Source of the DNA: Firmicutes bacterium UBA5473
GTDB taxonomy: Bacteria > Bacillota > DTU084
Reading direction: 5' to 3'
Assembly: GCA_002427165.1 (NCBI GenBank)
Contig: DIQB01000001.1
Coordinates: forward strand, 7,560-14,900
Length of the DNA stretch: 7,341 bases
Below the pieces are notes generated by a model that was given only the letters and a program-made list of their open reading frames with translations, was not told the DNA's origin and searched no databases. The translations under genes were made by a program, and so were the position numbers. Positions 5,487 to 7,341 of the stretch are shown in pieces (positions within the stretch are counted from its first letter, which is position 1; each line of letters opens with the position of its first letter).

Positions 5487-5617
5487 TTGCTTTCATTACT
5501 TTTATGCTCAATTCGCATAAGGAATTAAGCATAAAAGTAAAGAGCAAGCTAGCGGCGAATGCGTGCTGCCAGTCTCGGAGGGGAAAGGCACACGGCTAAA
5601 TGCTATGTGCTTTTTTT
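5487..5617 (+). ncRNA. Candidate structured RNA ending in an intrinsic terminator
   Basis: Three hairpins follow in order. The first (5487-5547) has TTGCT/AGCAA, an internal loop, then a 13-base perfect stem TTACTTTTATGCT/AGCATAAAAGTAA (5496-5508 with 5528-5540), a one-by-one mismatch and AATTC/GAATT around a seven-base loop. The second, GCGGC with GCTGC (5552-5556 with 5565-5569), closes over GAATGCGT. A purine-rich stretch GGAGGGGAAAGG then leads to the terminator stem and seven T's. The order of structured domain, purine-rich linker and terminator resembles a small RNA or an attenuated leader. It stops about 200 bases before padR, and no clear promoter was found upstream, so its transcription is inferred. 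Confidence 0.35.
5588..5617 (+). terminator. Intrinsic terminator in the nagA-padR interval
   Basis: GCACA (5588-5592) pairs with TGTGC (5606-5610) and is followed directly by seven T's (5611-5617); inner GC pairs can shorten the loop, and upstream A's can pair with the first T's. It ends a plus-strand transcript that contains no coding sequence between the nagA terminator and here. Confidence 0.7.
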
Positions 5618-5746
5618 AATAAGAGAACTGATCGTCATAGTTGGCGCAAAGATGACATAGCGTCAATAGTGATTTTCACCTGGCCTGGGCCTTCGCCCTG
5701 GCTCAAAACCAAGCGCATCTGATCTGAGAAATAGTTTTAAAAATAC

Positions 5747-5775
5747 TTGACATAACTATTCTATTGCCGTACTAT
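5747..5775 (+). promoter_or_regulatory. Sigma-A promoter of the padR-permease operon
   Basis: A perfect TTGACA (5747-5752) and TACTAT (5770-5775) are separated by exactly 17 bases. Transcription should begin near 5782, giving a leader of roughly 35 bases to the padR start. The -10 box overlaps a perfect palindrome, so it is probably repressed by PadR. Confidence 0.8.
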
Positions 5776-5791
5776 ATACATAATGTATATA
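5773..5791 (+). promoter_or_regulatory. Palindromic operator, probably bound by the PadR repressor
   Basis: TATATACAT and ATGTATATA are perfect nine-base inverted arms around one central A. The palindrome overlaps the end of the -10 box and the expected start site. PadR-family operators are typically palindromic AT-rich sites with ACAT/ATGT elements, and members usually repress their own operon, so this is the natural binding site of the gene just downstream. Confidence 0.7.
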
Positions 5792-5815
5792 TACTGATTG
5801 TAAGGAGGTTGTTTG

Positions 5816-6178
5816 ATGGTCGCAAAAACAAGTACACCTCAAGTGTTTGGTAGGTTAGAAAAGTTCATGGAGCCCTGCCTGCTTTTGACTCTCAGGGAAG
5901 AGGAATCCCATGGATATGAGCTAATGGAAAAGCTCAAGGAATTTGGATTTGAAGGTAGCTCTGCAGATATGGCCAATATGTACAGGATCTTGCGGAACCT
6001 GGAAGAGAAGGAAATGCTCAGCTCCAAATGGGAGGAGGGTGCAGGACCACCAAAGCGGGTTTATAGCATCACCCAGGCAGGAGAAAAGCTTCTGGAGGAA
6101 TGGGCAGCTCTGATCCGGAAAAACAGAGCGCGGATCGATCGATTTTTAACAAAATTTGCGGAAAATGGGGAGGAATAG
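5816..6178 (+). CDS. PadR-family transcriptional repressor
   Basis: This 120-residue protein has the PadR winged helix: F-M-E-P-C-L-L-L-T-L (17-26), SHGYELMEKLKEFGF (31-45), the recognition helix region DMANMYRILRNLEEKEML (51-68) and the wing GAGPPKRVYSITQAGEKLL (75-93). A single short C-terminal helix follows, as in the small PadR subgroup that dimerises through it. PadR proteins are repressors released by small ligands, metals or toxic compounds. A perfect palindrome over its own promoter implies self-repression together with the two permease genes. ATG 5816 follows TAAGGAGG at seven bases. A TTG at 5813 is in frame but less likely. The ligand cannot be told from the sequence; the lone cysteine is C21. 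Confidence 0.92.
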   Translation: MVAKTSTPQVFGRLEKFMEPCLLLTLREEESHGYELMEKLKEFGFEGSSADMANMYRILRNLEEKEMLSSKWEEGAGPPKRVYSITQAGEKLLEEWAALIRKNRARIDRFLTKFAENGEE

Positions 6179-6181
6179 TGA

Positions 6182-6658
6182 ATGTCAACAGTGATTCTGT
6201 TAGTGTTGGCAGCGGGGGGACTAGCCTGGTCCTTTTTCAAGGATAAGAAAAAAACAGGCCAAATCCTCAAAGGTGCTTTCAACTCCTTTGCCAAAACGGG
6301 TATTGAAATTTTAGGTATTCTCTCGCTTGTAGGGCTACTATTAGCTTGGGTGCCTGAGAGCACAATCAGGCAGCTTCTAGGCAGCGGCAGCCAGCTACTC
6401 AGTGGAATCTTTGGAGCAGCTTTGGGATCTGTCATCATCATCCCCGCCTTTGTAGCGTTTCCCCTGGCAGCATCCCTCTATAGCCGCGGTGCTTATCTTT
6501 TGACCATCGCAGCTTTCATTACCACCCTCACCATGGTGGGGATTGCAACCATGCCTATTGAAATTCGCCATTTTGGCAAAAAGTTCACCTTCTATCGCAA
6601 TCTCATGAGCTTCATGATGGCCTTGATAATTGCCGCAGGGATGGTGATTTTCCTATGA
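6182..6658 (+). CDS. Half-permease, DUF318/ArsP-type, first half
   Basis: This 158-residue membrane protein has about five helices (2-17, 41-57, 75-99, 104-123, 141-157) and no cysteine. The motif GSVIIIPAFVAFPLAASLY (82-100) followed by S-R-G-A marks it as one half of the DUF318 (ArsP_1) permease family, in which two similar halves normally lie in one chain of about 300-350 residues. Such permeases export organoarsenicals or metals where tested, but many remain without known substrate. The start follows the padR stop by three bases, with GGGGAGG as ribosome site inside the end of padR. Its stop overlaps the start of the second half (ATGA), so the two products should be made in equal amounts and assemble together. 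Family assignment is from motif and topology and the substrate is unknown. Confidence 0.78.
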   Translation: MSTVILLVLAAGGLAWSFFKDKKKTGQILKGAFNSFAKTGIEILGILSLVGLLLAWVPESTIRQLLGSGSQLLSGIFGAALGSVIIIPAFVAFPLAASLYSRGAYLLTIAAFITTLTMVGIATMPIEIRHFGKKFTFYRNLMSFMMALIIAAGMVIFL

Positions 6659-7341
6659 ATGTAGCACGAAGTATAAAGGAGAAAAGGATTCTTGTTCTTG
6701 CGATAGTCGCGTATATCGTTACTGCAATAATTAATCTAAACGTTGCCAAAGCAGCATTGGTTATCACAGGCGGCTTTCTCCGTGAGATGCTCTCTATTTT
6801 GCCTGCAGTCTTTGTGCTCTCGGCCCTGATCGGAGCCTGGGTCTCCAAGGAAACAATTATGCGCTATTTTGGCAAAGACTCAGGCGTGCGAGGGCACATC
6901 GCCTCAGTTGTGATGGGCTCTATTTCTGCAGGGCCGATCTATGCAGCCTTCCCTCTGGCCCAGTCCCTATTGCAAAAAGGAGCGAGCCTGGCTAACACCA
7001 TTATTATAATTAGCTCTTGGGCTGTAATTAAAGCACCTATGTTGTTTGTGGAAGCTAAATTCTTTGGTTTCAAGTTCACGCTCACCCGCTACTTACTAAC
7101 TCTGCCTGCCATTTTGATCATGGGACTATTAGGGGGAAAGTTTTTAGATCGCAAGGAAGTATTAGCGGCAGGGGAGCAGGTAGAGATCAAATTAGTAGAT
7201 CTATTACCTGGAGCCAATTGCAAAGCCTGTGGCTATAGCAGCTGCAAAGATTACGCAGATGCCATTGAAAAAGAGGATGCAGCGTTGGATAAATGCATTG
7301 TCGGTGGGGATGAGGTAAAAAAGAAGCTGAATAAGTTTTTG
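6655..7341 (+). CDS. Half-permease, second half, with C-terminal [4Fe-4S] domain (3' end missing)
   Basis: The visible 229 residues run to the window edge without a stop. Helices lie near 11-28, 45-62, 81-104, 113-130 and 143-160. The motif GSISAGPIYAAFPLAQSLLQ (88-107) plus K-G-A repeats the first half's motif, so the two genes are homologous halves. After a short basic linker come LLPGANCKACGYSSCKDYAD and a final cysteine: C189-x2-C192-x4-C197-x16-C214 then IVGG. This is the four-cysteine [4Fe-4S] motif of the RnfB / acetyl-CoA synthase gamma-subunit type (PF04060-like). All cysteines seen in either permease are in this domain, which by the positive-inside rule probably faces the cytoplasm. 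A redox- or metal-sensing gate, or electron delivery to the transported substrate, are both possible; neither is shown by sequence. Confidence 0.82.
   Translation, partial: MNVARSIKEKRILVLAIVAYIVTAIINLNVAKAALVITGGFLREMLSILPAVFVLSALIGAWVSKETIMRYFGKDSGVRGHIASVVMGSISAGPIYAAFPLAQSLLQKGASLANTIIIISSWAVIKAPMLFVEAKFFGFKFTLTRYLLTLPAILIMGLLGGKFLDRKEVLAAGEQVEIKLVDLLPGANCKACGYSSCKDYADAIEKEDAALDKCIVGGDEVKKKLNKFL

Larger units (their letters stand above)
5411..5746. other. Gene-free interval with several hairpins between nagA and padR
   Basis: No protein-coding frame of note is present. The stretch holds a hairpin at 5431-5462, a long hairpin at 5487-5547, a small one at 5552-5569, a second intrinsic terminator at 5588-5617 and a hairpin at 5683-5702 (GCC-T-GGGC, loop CTTC, GCCC-T-GGC). 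Imperfect copies of CGTCA(A)TAG occur at 5633-5640 and 5661-5669. This density of structure suggests transcribed RNA rather than a plain spacer. No match to a riboswitch class was recognised. Confidence 0.55.

Noticed and set aside
5683..5702. Hairpin GCC-T-GGGC/GCCC-T-GGC as a terminator
   Set aside because: No T run follows on either strand, so it is listed only as part of the structured interval.
1..7341. CRISPR array, tRNA or rRNA genes, insertion sequences
   Set aside because: No regularly spaced repeats, tRNA-like cloverleaf, rRNA sequence, transposase frame or paired terminal repeats were seen.

Overview
The window looks like chromosomal DNA from an endospore-forming, probably clostridial and anaerobic, member of the Bacillota. 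The main reason is the sporulation cluster mazG(yabN)-type / spoIID-type / yabP / yabQ. G-purine-rich Shine-Dalgarno sites, Rho-independent terminators, a B12 riboswitch and an RnfB-type Fe-S domain fit the same origin. The species cannot be named from the sequence.

Left edge (1-668, minus strand). Positions 1 to about 85 hold the 5' half of a cobalamin riboswitch that reads leftward out of the window; the gene it controls is not visible. Next is a hicAB toxin-antitoxin pair read leftward. The antitoxin gene hicB is intact, but the toxin gene hicA carries a +1 frameshift just after its catalytic-histidine motif. Positions 669-925 are non-coding leader.

Centre (926-5408, plus strand). Five genes run in the same direction: a MazG pyrophosphohydrolase with a worn-down N-terminal methylase-like domain, a membrane-anchored SpoIID-type lytic transglycosylase, YabP, YabQ, and a NagA-like N-acetylglucosamine-6-phosphate deacetylase. 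A near-ideal intrinsic terminator follows. The second to fourth genes belong to spore envelope and engulfment work, and the deacetylase may recycle cell-wall amino sugar. Four of the five ribosome binding sites have a complementary arm of 8-12 bases upstream, so they could be hidden in hairpins. For yabP a sigma-E-like promoter lies inside the loop of that hairpin. A transcript started there would lack the masking arm, while read-through mRNA would keep it.

Right part (5411-7341). About 360 non-coding bases hold several hairpins, including a long one followed by a second terminator; this may be a small RNA or attenuated leader of unknown class. Then comes a compact operon with a good sigma-A promoter overlapped by a perfect 19-bp palindrome: a PadR-family repressor, a five-helix half-permease, and a second half-permease that ends in a four-cysteine [4Fe-4S] domain and is cut by the window end. 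The two permease genes match each other around a G-S-(x)n-A-F-P-L-A motif. They look like the two halves of a DUF318/ArsP-type permease encoded separately, with an iron-sulfur module attached to the second half.
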